Source: 2-12-FULL-35-15 sp036386835 | Lineage (GTDB): Bacteria; Bacteroidota; Bacteroidia; 2-12-FULL-35-15 | DNA: 64,000 nucleotides | NCBI GenBank assembly: GCA_036386835.1 | Contig: DASVUX010000009.1 | Coordinates: forward strand, 1 to 64,000 | Reading direction: 5' to 3' | Program-made: the position numbers and the translations under genes | Shown: positions 43,683 through 51,603 of the stretch, one piece after another | Layout of the letters: each line of letters begins with the position of its first letter | Numbering within the stretch: the first letter of the stretch is position 1 | The notes under the pieces: generated by a model | Database searches by the model: none | What the model was told of the DNA's origin: nothing | The model's input: the letters and a program-made list of their open reading frames with translations, nothing else

Positions 43683-44930
43683 CTAGTCTGCTTTTTTAAT
43701 GGCTTTATAATAAAGTGTTGAGCAATTCTCATCCCTGAAAATAACCTGCGCCTGCTGCTGTATTTCTTCTGCGGTTACAGCAAGGTATTTATCCACCTCA
43801 TGGTTTACAAGGTCAGCATCCCCCAGTAATTCGGCAACAGCAAGGTTTGTCGCTTTATTCAAAACATCCACTTCACCGAAAACATGCGAAGCTTCGGTTT
43901 TATTTTTCACTTTTGTCAGCTCGTCAGGGCCCACCTTTTCATTCCTGATCTTCTGAAGGACTTCCTGAATACCGGCTTCGGCCTGATCCATTGTAACACC
44001 TTTTGTCAGTTTGCCAGAGATCACAAAAAGGCCTTTATCAAAATCTCCGAGTACATATGCATTTATATCACTGAAAAGTTTGGAGTCTTTAAGAAGGGCA
44101 TTATGCATCCTTGAAGAATTTCCACGTGAAAGAATATCAGAAATAAGATCCACCGCATAATATTCTTTATCATACCTGGAGCACATATGATAAGCTTTAT
44201 AGATCGCATCCACAGGCACATCACGTTCTACAGTCAGGCTCCTCGCTTCGGTCTGGGCAGGTTCCGGATCCAGGTTTCTTTTGTTTTCAGGGCCTTTCGG
44301 AATAGGACCGAACCATTTCTCCGACAAGCGTTTTACTTCATCGAACTTCACATTTCCGGCAACCACCATTATGGCGTTATTCGGGCAATAGAATTTTTTG
44401 AAGAAGCCTCGCACATCTTCCATTTTTGCATTTTCAATATGCGAGATCTCCTTACCTATCGTATCCCATTTATAGGGATGCACCTTATAGGCCATCGGGC
44501 GCAAAAGCAGCCAGACATCACCATAAGGCTGGTTAAGATAACGCTGCTTGAACTCTTCAATAACCACGCTTCTCTGGACTTCCAGGCTTTTGTCAGAAAA
44601 TGCAAGGCTCAGCATTCTGTCGCTTTCCAGCCAGAAACCTGTTTCCAGGTTATCAGAGGGAAGTGTGAGATAATAATTGGTGATGTCATTCGTGGTGAAT
44701 GCATTGTTCTCACCTCCTACCATCTGCAAAGGCTCATCATAATTCGGGATATTTACGGAGCCCCCGAACATGAGGTGTTCGAAAAGATGCGCGAATCCAG
44801 TTTGCTCAGGATCTTCATCACGGGCCCCAACATTGTATAATATGTTAATGCAGGCAAGCGGTGTGGATTTGTCCTCATGAACAATCACCGTGAGGCCGTT
44901 AGGCAATTTAAATTTTTCAAATTTTATCAT
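43683..44930 (-). CDS. Active M16-family zinc peptidase
   Basis: This 415-residue protein carries the inverted zinc motif His48-Leu-Phe-Glu51-His52 (AHLFEHLMFGGS), with a downstream Glu expected in the VVIEEFKQR region. The N-terminal FKLPNGLTVIVHED and later lobes match processing-protease-like M16 peptidases. No signal peptide is visible. It is followed 5 bases later by an inactive M16 partner, so the pair probably forms a heterodimeric chamber that degrades or trims peptides. The start MIKFEKFKLPNG fits the family. Confidence 0.93.
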   Translation of the reverse strand: MIKFEKFKLPNGLTVIVHEDKSTPLACINILYNVGARDEDPEQTGFAHLFEHLMFGGSVNIPNYDEPLQMVGGENNAFTTNDITNYYLTLPSDNLETGFWLESDRMLSLAFSDKSLEVQRSVVIEEFKQRYLNQPYGDVWLLLRPMAYKVHPYKWDTIGKEISHIENAKMEDVRGFFKKFYCPNNAIMVVAGNVKFDEVKRLSEKWFGPIPKGPENKRNLDPEPAQTEARSLTVERDVPVDAIYKAYHMCSRYDKEYYAVDLISDILSRGNSSRMHNALLKDSKLFSDINAYVLGDFDKGLFVISGKLTKGVTMDQAEAGIQEVLQKIRNEKVGPDELTKVKNKTEASHVFGEVDVLNKATNLAVAELLGDADLVNHEVDKYLAVTAEEIQQQAQVIFRDENCSTLYYKAIKKAD

Positions 44931-44968
44931 ATACAGGTCTTAACCGGAGAATGCGAATGCCCCCTATT

Positions 44969-45910
44969 TTACATTTTTTTCAGTTCCGCAAGCGCTTCAT
45001 TATATTCTTCAAGGATATCTTCAATGATCTTTTTTGCAGGTTTTATTTCTTTGATGATAGCGGAAATCTGTCCGATCTCGAGTTCCCCTTCATCAAGATC
45101 GCCTTCAAACATACCTTTTTTCGCGCGGCCTCTTCCGAGAAGTTCGGAAAGTTCTTCTGAGGAAGCACATCTTTTTTCCGCAGCTTCAACCTCTGCGAAA
45201 AATTTGTTCCTGAGGAGGCGGACCGGGGTAAGTTGTTTCAGCATCAGCCTGGTATCACCTTCCGAGGCATTGATGACCATGTTCTTAAAATTACTGCTTG
45301 CAGAAGATTCTTCGGAAGCTACAAACCGGCTGCCGATCTGGACCCCGTCAGCCCCCAGGGCGAATGCGGCAAGCATTGTCCTGCCCGTCCCGATGCCCCC
45401 GGCAGCAATCACCGGGATTTTTACAGCCTGCCTGATCATTGGTATGAGGCAAAGAGTCGTTGTTTCTTCCCTTCCGTTATGTCCTCCGGCTTCAAAACCT
45501 TCGGCAACTATTGCATCCACACCGGCATCTTCGGCTTTTTTAGCAAATTTTGTATTGGCAATAACATGTACCACGGTTATCCCATTGTCCTTTAAGGTTT
45601 TGGTCCAGGTGGCAGGATTTCCGGCAGAAGTGATCACGCATTTCACTCCTTCCGAGATAATTATATCAATATGCTTATCGATATCAGGATATAACAGGGG
45701 AACATTTACCCCAAATGAGCGGTCCGTGGAAGCTCTGCATTTCCGGATCTGGTCTCTCAGGATATCGGGGTACATGCTTCCGCTCCCGATAACACCCAAA
45801 CCACCGGCGTTACTCACCGCTGCAGCCAGTTCATACCCGCTGCACCAGATCATTCCCGCCTGGATGATGGGGTGGTCAATCTGAAAAAGTTGAGTGATAT
45901 TTTTGGACAT
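44969..45910 (-). CDS. Nitronate monooxygenase / FabK-like flavoprotein
   Basis: The start at 45910 (MSKNITQLFQIDHPI) is the usual family N-terminus; an in-frame ATG at 45997 adds 29 residues with no family match. The 313-residue TIM-barrel FMN protein has PIIQAGMIWCSG, SNAGGLGVIG, the VAEGFEAGGHNG catalytic-His region and AAGGIGTG for phosphate binding. It fits the 2-nitropropane dioxygenase/FabK superfamily, which includes detoxifying nitronate monooxygenases and enoyl-ACP reductases; the sequence does not settle which. It lies upstream of the M16 pair on the same strand. Confidence 0.87.
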   Translation of the reverse strand: MSKNITQLFQIDHPIIQAGMIWCSGYELAAAVSNAGGLGVIGSGSMYPDILRDQIRKCRASTDRSFGVNVPLLYPDIDKHIDIIISEGVKCVITSAGNPATWTKTLKDNGITVVHVIANTKFAKKAEDAGVDAIVAEGFEAGGHNGREETTTLCLIPMIRQAVKIPVIAAGGIGTGRTMLAAFALGADGVQIGSRFVASEESSASSNFKNMVINASEGDTRLMLKQLTPVRLLRNKFFAEVEAAEKRCASSEELSELLGRGRAKKGMFEGDLDEGELEIGQISAIIKEIKPAKKIIEDILEEYNEALAELKKM

Positions 45911-45960
45911 TATTTGATTATTTCTATTTTTGTATAGACCTGACGAAGGTAAAAATATTA

Positions 45961-45994
45961 TTTGGTGTATTTTATCCGGAATTTTATATATTTG
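45961..45994 (+). promoter_or_regulatory. Promoter of the DUF6089 gene
   Basis: TTTG (45961-45964) is followed after 22 bases by TATATTTG (45987-45994). The ATG at 46000 is only 5 bases beyond, predicting a leaderless or nearly leaderless transcript. Confidence 0.55.
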
Positions 45995-45999
45995 CATCT

Positions 46000-46908
46000 A
46001 TGCGTAAACTAATACTAATTATAGCCGTACTTTCTTTACCTGCATTAACACAAGCCCAGTATTTATGGGATTTTGGGGTGCAGGCCGGGGCGTCCAACTA
46101 CCTTGGTGAAATGGGCGGCAAGGAAAAGACCCGCAGAGATTTTGTAAGTGACATGAAACTGTCGAAAACACAGATCACAGCAGGTGGTTTCGCACGATAT
46201 AAATTCACTCCCCTGATCTCAGCCAAGCTTGCTGCTAACTGGGTTCGTATAGAAGGAGCTGACAATAAATCAACTAACCGCGGGCGTGTAGGACGTAATC
46301 TTTCTTTCCAGAATAATATTATTGAACTTGAACTTACCGGGCAGGTTTTCTTTTATGAAGTACCGGATCTCGGACATACATACAGATACCGCAATGATTT
46401 TAAGATGTATGCTTTTGCAGGTATTGCAGCCTTCTACCATAGCCCGAGAGCCAATTACCAGGGGTCATGGGTAGCACTTCAGCCATTGCAAACAGAAGGG
46501 GTTCGCTACAGTAAAGTAAATGTTGCTATCCCATTGGGTATCGGGTTATTCTTCACGATCGACAAGAAACACCGGATCGGGTGGGAATTCAACTGGAGAA
46601 CTACTTTTACCGATTATCTTGATGATGTAAGTTCTGTATATGCTGATCCTGCTGACCTGACGAGTGCCGAAGCTATAGCGCTTGCTAACCGTAGAGATGA
46701 ATTAGGCGATAACGCAAATGTGCCACATGCCGAGAATTATTCTCCTGGATCTAAGCGTGGTGACCCATCTCATAAAGATTCCTATCTTTCTACATCATTA
46801 TATTACAGCTATGTTTTACGCGGGCGAAGCAGCTTCTACCGTTCGAAATACGGTAGTGTATTCAAACACAAAAAATACAAAAAACGTAAGATACGTGCGA
46901 AATTCTAA
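46000..46908 (+). CDS. DUF6089 outer-membrane beta-barrel protein
   Basis: This 302-residue exported protein has a signal peptide (about residues 1-20, ending in TQAQ) and a beta-barrel pattern in which strands alternate with short turns (FGVQAGASNYLGEMGGK). This matches the DUF6089 family of Bacteroidota, related to outer-membrane beta-barrel proteins. A basic tail (KHKKYKKRKIRAKF) follows the barrel. Function is unknown. It has its own promoter and terminator. Confidence 0.85.
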   Translation: MRKLILIIAVLSLPALTQAQYLWDFGVQAGASNYLGEMGGKEKTRRDFVSDMKLSKTQITAGGFARYKFTPLISAKLAANWVRIEGADNKSTNRGRVGRNLSFQNNIIELELTGQVFFYEVPDLGHTYRYRNDFKMYAFAGIAAFYHSPRANYQGSWVALQPLQTEGVRYSKVNVAIPLGIGLFFTIDKKHRIGWEFNWRTTFTDYLDDVSSVYADPADLTSAEAIALANRRDELGDNANVPHAENYSPGSKRGDPSHKDSYLSTSLYYSYVLRGRSSFYRSKYGSVFKHKKYKKRKIRAKF

Positions 46909-46940
46909 TAAAAAGCCCTCCGGTCACGGAGGGCTTTTTA
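46909..46940 (+). terminator. Terminator after the DUF6089 gene
   Basis: A perfect 14-base-pair inverted repeat (46909-46922 / 46927-46940) encloses a GTCA loop. It overlaps almost directly with the start of the racemase gene. Confidence 0.9.
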
Positions 46941-46943
46941 TTT

Positions 46944-47639
46944 ATGTATATGAAAAAGATCGGCTTAATCGGAGGCATCAGCTGGGTGTCAACAATTGAT
47001 TATTACAGGTATATCAATGAGGGGGTAAATGCGAAGCTTGGCGGCCTGAACTTCGCGGAATGCTTAATTCATTCCTTCAATTACGCGGATATAAAAAAGA
47101 ACAACGATGCGAATGATTGGGAGCGTACACTCAATATGATCAGTGATGCTTCCGGTCATTTAAAGAATGCAGGAGCTGAAGCCATTGTGCTTTGCGCAAA
47201 CACCATGCACCTCATTGCAGATAAGCTCGAAGAACGCATTAAGATTCCTGTGATACACATTGCGACAGCAACTGCAAATGAGATCAGCAAACAGCAATTA
47301 AAGACTGCTGGCCTGCTTGGAACCAAGTTCACCATGGAAAGGGATTTCTTCACTTCAAAATTAAAAGAACAGAATATTCATTGCATTATTCCTGATGAAG
47401 CGGATCGTGACTTTATTCATTACACCGTATTTGAAGAACTGGGAAGAGGAATCTTTTCTGAAGAAAGCAAAACCCGATACATCTCGGTCATAAATAAACT
47501 GACTGCAAAAGGAGCTGAAGGCATTATCCTTGGATGCACAGAAATTCCATTGCTCATAAAACAAGATGATGTAAATGTTCCTCTGTTTGATACTGCGTTG
47601 ATCCATTCCAAAGCTGCGGTAGAGTTTATGCTTGGCTGA
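46944..47639 (+). CDS. Aspartate/glutamate racemase family protein
   Basis: This 231-residue protein is of the Asp/Glu/hydantoin racemase family with both catalytic cysteines visible: Cys84 (VLCANTMH) and Cys198 (GCTEIPLL). The N-terminal IGLIGGISWVSTIDYY resembles aspartate racemases. It may make D-amino acids or act on related substrates. M3 (46950) is an alternative start. The gene begins 4 bases after a strong terminator, with no promoter box of its own in between, so it either relies on readthrough or has an unrecognised promoter inside the DUF6089 gene. Confidence 0.9.
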   Translation: MYMKKIGLIGGISWVSTIDYYRYINEGVNAKLGGLNFAECLIHSFNYADIKKNNDANDWERTLNMISDASGHLKNAGAEAIVLCANTMHLIADKLEERIKIPVIHIATATANEISKQQLKTAGLLGTKFTMERDFFTSKLKEQNIHCIIPDEADRDFIHYTVFEELGRGIFSEESKTRYISVINKLTAKGAEGIILGCTEIPLLIKQDDVNVPLFDTALIHSKAAVEFMLG

Positions 47640-47892
47640 ACTTAACAGAAGATGTACAGGTTCACAAATAGAAGGAATGATTAAAATAATTAATTAACTT
47701 TCTTTTAATAAAGCTCATTATTTAAAGATTATAAAAGTGCAGGATTAGCTAATTCCTGTGCCTCAGGATTCCGGTGGTCCGGTAGAAGGATGAAAAAAAT
47801 GTATATAAACGAAGCGCTGAAGCTGTTTATATTTTGTCAAGTTTTCCCAGGAGTTTAAAAATCATTCTGCTTATATTGTATTGAGATGACAT

Positions 47893-48639
47893 CTATCCAA
47901 ACAACTGACCCAGCTTAGACAAAGGCTTCTTTATAAAAGTGAACATCCCCGGTTTCAAACCATTCAGCTGCCATGCTTTTTTATCTTCCCGGTTTGCTTT
48001 GATCCGGTTTAGAAGAGAAACATTGCTTTTGCCTCCAACCCTCATTTTTACAAGCACTTCGGGAATATAAATCGTGCTGCATTTATACCTGTGCAATAAC
48101 CGAAGCATCATTTCATAATCCGCGGCTGACCTTAATGTTGTATTAAACCCCCCAAACCTATCGTAACACTTTTTAAGGACGAAGAAAGAAGGATGAGGCG
48201 GCATCCAACCCTTAATAAAAAGTCCGTGTTTGTATTCACCCGATCGCCAGTGACGTTTTACTTTATTGGTATTTTCCCTGTCAACATATTGCAAATCGCC
48301 ATAAACGGTTTCTGTTTGCTTGTTCTCAAACGCTTCAGCCACTTTTGCGATCACATGGGTATTGGTATAGAAATCATCTGCATGAAGGATTCCAACCACA
48401 TCACCGGTCGCCATTGCAATGCCTTTGTTGATCGCGAAATAAAGCCCATCATCTTTTTCAGAAACTATCTTTGAAATTGAATCTTTATATCTTTCAATTA
48501 TCTCCAGCGTATTGTCTTTTGAAAGTCCGTCCACTATTATGTATTCAAGATTTTCATGATCCTGGGAGATCACCGAACGAATAGTTGCCTCAATTGTAGC
48601 AGCGCTGTTGTAGCATACCGTTATGATGGAAACCTTCAT
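47893..48639 (-). CDS. Family 2 glycosyltransferase
   Basis: This 248-residue GT-A-fold enzyme has VSIITVCYNSAATIEATIRS at the N-terminus, the VDGLSKDNT nucleotide-binding region, the DxD-like GILHADDF and a late SAADYEMMLRL motif. It is typical of GT2 enzymes that use UDP- or dTDP-sugars in polysaccharide synthesis. It starts 4 bases after the carbamoyltransferase gene and so shares its transcript. It is last in the surface-polymer locus; 253 bases without genes or clear signals follow. Confidence 0.9.
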   Translation of the reverse strand: MKVSIITVCYNSAATIEATIRSVISQDHENLEYIIVDGLSKDNTLEIIERYKDSISKIVSEKDDGLYFAINKGIAMATGDVVGILHADDFYTNTHVIAKVAEAFENKQTETVYGDLQYVDRENTNKVKRHWRSGEYKHGLFIKGWMPPHPSFFVLKKCYDRFGGFNTTLRSAADYEMMLRLLHRYKCSTIYIPEVLVKMRVGGKSNVSLLNRIKANREDKKAWQLNGLKPGMFTFIKKPLSKLGQLFG

Positions 48640-48643
48640 TTAT

Positions 48644-50368
48644 TTATCTGGAAACAATAAAATTCTCAAGCACAAGCATGTCCATCTTTGTTCTTAAAAA
48701 ACAATCGAGTGCATTCTCCGGAGAATTAACGATTGGTTCATTTTCATTGAACGAAGTATTCAAGAGAATAGGAACTCCTGTTTTTTTATGGAACGCAGAG
48801 ATCAAAGCATAATAACGGGGTTCGTTTTTTGCATCTACTGACTGGAGACGTCCTGTTCCATCCACATGAGTTACTGCAGGGATCTTCGAACGCATTTCTT
48901 CTTTTATCAGATATACTTTTTCCATAAACGGAACACCATCAGCTTTGGCAAAATACTCCGGCACTGCTTCTATAAGGATGGAAGGGGCAAAAGGACGAAA
49001 TGATTCTCTTCTCTTAATTTTAAGATTCAGTATTTCTTTTGCATCGTTACGTCTTGGATCGGCAATGATCGAACGATGTCCCAATGCACGCGGACCGAAC
49101 TCTGCCCTGCCCTGGAACCAGCCTACAACCCCTGCATTGATTATACAATCGGTTACTTTATCATAAAGTTCTTCATCGCTGTATCTGACAAATGATACAT
49201 TCCGGGATTTCAGGAAAGTTTCGATCTCCTCGTTTGAATAATGACTTCCAAGTGATGCGGTAAACATTGGTTCTGCACGCTTTTGCTTCAACACATGGTT
49301 ATACAGGTACAAGGCGGAACCCATTGAAGTGCCTGCATCGTGTCCTGCCGAAGGAATATACAATTCCTCAAAATCTGTATTCTGAAGTATTTTTCCGTTA
49401 GCCACAGAATTTTGTGCGACTCCGCCTGCTACACAAAGTTTTTTCAGGCCAGTTCTTTTCTGAAGATGAGTGAGAATATGGAATATTATCTCTTCGCACA
49501 TGCGCTGCACTGAAGCTGCAAGATCCTTATGATATTGAGTAAGCTCATCTTCCTTCTTCCTGGCCGGACCAAATTTCTCAACCATATACTCGCTGAAAAT
49601 ACTTTCTATATCGGGCTCGCCACCTTCCCAGCTCATCTTCACGCCATTCTTATGATGCTTGAAATAATCCAGGTTAAGCTTGAACAAGCCATCATCGGTC
49701 AATGATATAACATCTTTCAGCTTATCAACATACAATGGTTTTCCGTAAGGTGCCAATCCCATTACTTTATACTCATCACCATATTTAGGGAAACCCAGGT
49801 ATTGCGTAAACGAAGTATAAAATATACCAACAGAATGGGGGAAGTGAACAGCATCCAGCACCTCTATTTTGTTGCCTTTTCCTGTAGCGATCATTGTTGA
49901 TGTAAAATCACCAAAGCCATCTATGGAAACAATCGCTGATTCTTCGAAAGGAGATGCAAAAAAGGCGCTCGCAAGATGCGAACGATGATGTTCGATATTA
50001 TGAATTTCCGCTTTTATATCACTTTCTTTTATGCCCAATTCTTCTGACAGCATAGCCTTTACCGACTTTACCTTTTTGGAGTTGGTATATCTGTCGAGAA
50101 TCGCGGAAAACGATACTTTGTTCTTAATGGTGTGCTTTATTTTTTTAAGAACATTCGCAGAGGGGTCACGGGAAATAGTAATATGATCAATTTCGGTTAT
50201 ACTGATCCCACTGTCTTTAAGACAATATTTAATTGCTTCTATTGGAAAGCCTGCCCAATGCTTGATCCTTCTTATACGTTCTTCTTCAATAGCAATCAAC
50301 ATCTTTCCATCTTTCAGGATACAGGCAGATGAATCTCCATGAAATGCATTAAGTCCAAGTATATACAT
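48644..50368 (-). CDS. Carbamoyltransferase (NodU/TobZ family)
   Basis: This 574-residue two-domain enzyme has an N-terminal Kae1-like domain with the metal-binding His cluster HNIEHHRSHLASAF and the SIDGFGDFTSTM region. The C-terminal YrdC-like carbamoyltransferase domain shows GRAEFGPRALGHRSI and LNTSFNENEPIV. It would make carbamoyl-adenylate from carbamoyl phosphate and ATP and transfer the group to a sugar hydroxyl, decorating the glycan made by this locus. It has its own promoter (50424-50453), separating it from the larger operon upstream. Confidence 0.93.
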   Translation of the reverse strand: MYILGLNAFHGDSSACILKDGKMLIAIEEERIRRIKHWAGFPIEAIKYCLKDSGISITEIDHITISRDPSANVLKKIKHTIKNKVSFSAILDRYTNSKKVKSVKAMLSEELGIKESDIKAEIHNIEHHRSHLASAFFASPFEESAIVSIDGFGDFTSTMIATGKGNKIEVLDAVHFPHSVGIFYTSFTQYLGFPKYGDEYKVMGLAPYGKPLYVDKLKDVISLTDDGLFKLNLDYFKHHKNGVKMSWEGGEPDIESIFSEYMVEKFGPARKKEDELTQYHKDLAASVQRMCEEIIFHILTHLQKRTGLKKLCVAGGVAQNSVANGKILQNTDFEELYIPSAGHDAGTSMGSALYLYNHVLKQKRAEPMFTASLGSHYSNEEIETFLKSRNVSFVRYSDEELYDKVTDCIINAGVVGWFQGRAEFGPRALGHRSIIADPRRNDAKEILNLKIKRRESFRPFAPSILIEAVPEYFAKADGVPFMEKVYLIKEEMRSKIPAVTHVDGTGRLQSVDAKNEPRYYALISAFHKKTGVPILLNTSFNENEPIVNSPENALDCFLRTKMDMLVLENFIVSR

Positions 50369-50397
50369 AAAAAGAATAATTAATAATCTGATCTGGT

Positions 50398-50414
50398 CAT
50401 TTTAAAATAAAATG
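50398..50414. repeat. AT-rich palindrome at the start of the carbamoyltransferase leader
   Basis: CATTTTA (50398-50404) and TAAAATG (50408-50414) form a perfect 7-base-pair inverted repeat with an AAA centre. It lies just downstream of the predicted transcription start and could be an operator or a 5' hairpin. Confidence 0.3.
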
Positions 50415-50423
50415 GCATTCTTA

Positions 50424-50453
50424 CAAAGTTAAGGAAGATTGAGTAATTAACAA
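50424..50453 (-). promoter_or_regulatory. Promoter of the carbamoyltransferase-GT2 unit
   Basis: On the minus strand, TTG (50453-50451) is followed after 19 bases by TAACTTTG (50431-50424). It is independent of the upstream glycan operon. Confidence 0.55.
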
Positions 50454-50462
50454 GAGAAATCA

Positions 50463-51602
50463 CTACCGGAACAGATGCCGGTTCTGCTCAATTATTGCGG
50501 GATTACTTGCATACTGCAGTGCATAATCAAAGGCTCTCTTTGACGTTTTATCATAATCGGACTGGCTCATGCCGGCCACTTCATCAATAACATCAGCAAA
50601 TCCTGTTTGATCCGACAATTGCAGATCATAGCCGATACCTTTATTTTTGAGATCATTCCAGGGAGTTTGATCGCTTATAAGAACAGGACATCCTGCAGAC
50701 AAGGCCTGAAGTATAATGTGCCCAAAATTCTCACCTGCCGTAGGCATGAACATGACATGGTAATTCTGAAGCAGACTCATTACTTTATGGCTTTCAATAC
50801 TTCCTTTATAGCAGGCCCTTACATTTCCGGGCAGCTCATCAAGCACAAGCTTGCACTGTGCCCAGTATTCCTGATTATATACGGGACCGTAAAAATCAAA
50901 GTCAACCCGGTATTTAACCTGCTTAAGGACTTCAAGGGCATAAAGAAGGTTTTTCTCGGGAGCGATCCTTGCAATATTCACAAGGCGTACATGCCCCTGC
51001 AGTTTTTCCCTTCCTGAATATTTCTCAGGTAATGCTTTTCCGGGAAGATTCCCCGCGATACGTACAGGTATCATTTCCCCCAGTGCTTTTTTAATATCCC
51101 TTTCTTCGGTTTCATTTGTTGCATGAAACACCACATTTTTAAAGAGCCTGAGAAGCCTTGCAGCATTCATGAAAAATTTCTTCTTTGTTTTTTTAACCTC
51201 AAGCGCACTTCCCGCAAACATTCCTCTTGCTGCGATCACAACCGCCTTGTCTGTCCTTTTACGCATGCAAAATAATGGGATGAGGGTAAAATATACCGAG
51301 AAAATACCATTCAGATATATAAAATCAAATTCAGTTTCACGAATAAGGGAATTTATATTTGAACGTGTAAGCCGGCTGTCAGAAAAGTAATAGATCTTTG
51401 TGCCGTTAGGCTGCCCGGTCCATTCATCGCTCTTAATGCCCGGATACGGAATTGATTCACAGTAGTCGGTATTGCGGGTAACTATCAGAAAATCATATTC
51501 TTTTTTCAGGTGCTCTACCAGGTTAGCCACCGACTGAATAGGCCCCCCCGCCTTATATCCAGGCAGATACCAATCAATGAATATGAGTACTTTTTTTTTC
51601 AT
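50463..51602 (-). CDS. Family 4 glycosyltransferase with altered EX7E motif
   Basis: This 379-residue GT-B-fold enzyme has an N-terminal acceptor domain with YKAGGPIQSV and a C-terminal GT4 donor domain with VNIARIAPEKNL and the PTAGENFGHIILQAL motif. In that motif the second Glu of the classical E-x7-E is Gln, which may alter nucleotide-sugar binding. It probably adds one sugar to the locus's repeat unit. It begins 1 base after the asparagine synthase stop, so the two genes are very likely cotranslated. Confidence 0.88.
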   Translation of the reverse strand: MKKKVLIFIDWYLPGYKAGGPIQSVANLVEHLKKEYDFLIVTRNTDYCESIPYPGIKSDEWTGQPNGTKIYYFSDSRLTRSNINSLIRETEFDFIYLNGIFSVYFTLIPLFCMRKRTDKAVVIAARGMFAGSALEVKKTKKKFFMNAARLLRLFKNVVFHATNETEERDIKKALGEMIPVRIAGNLPGKALPEKYSGREKLQGHVRLVNIARIAPEKNLLYALEVLKQVKYRVDFDFYGPVYNQEYWAQCKLVLDELPGNVRACYKGSIESHKVMSLLQNYHVMFMPTAGENFGHIILQALSAGCPVLISDQTPWNDLKNKGIGYDLQLSDQTGFADVIDEVAGMSQSDYDKTSKRAFDYALQYASNPAIIEQNRHLFR

Positions 51603-51603
51603 C

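Noticed and set aside
45911..45997. Longer start for the nitronate monooxygenase-like gene
   Set aside because: Residues added are unlike the family and the N-terminal TIM-barrel strand already begins at MSKNITQLFQIDHPI.
47640..47892. Possible short gene or regulatory RNA in the 253-base gap
   Set aside because: The only ATG frames are about 20 codons long and there is no promoter-terminator pair.
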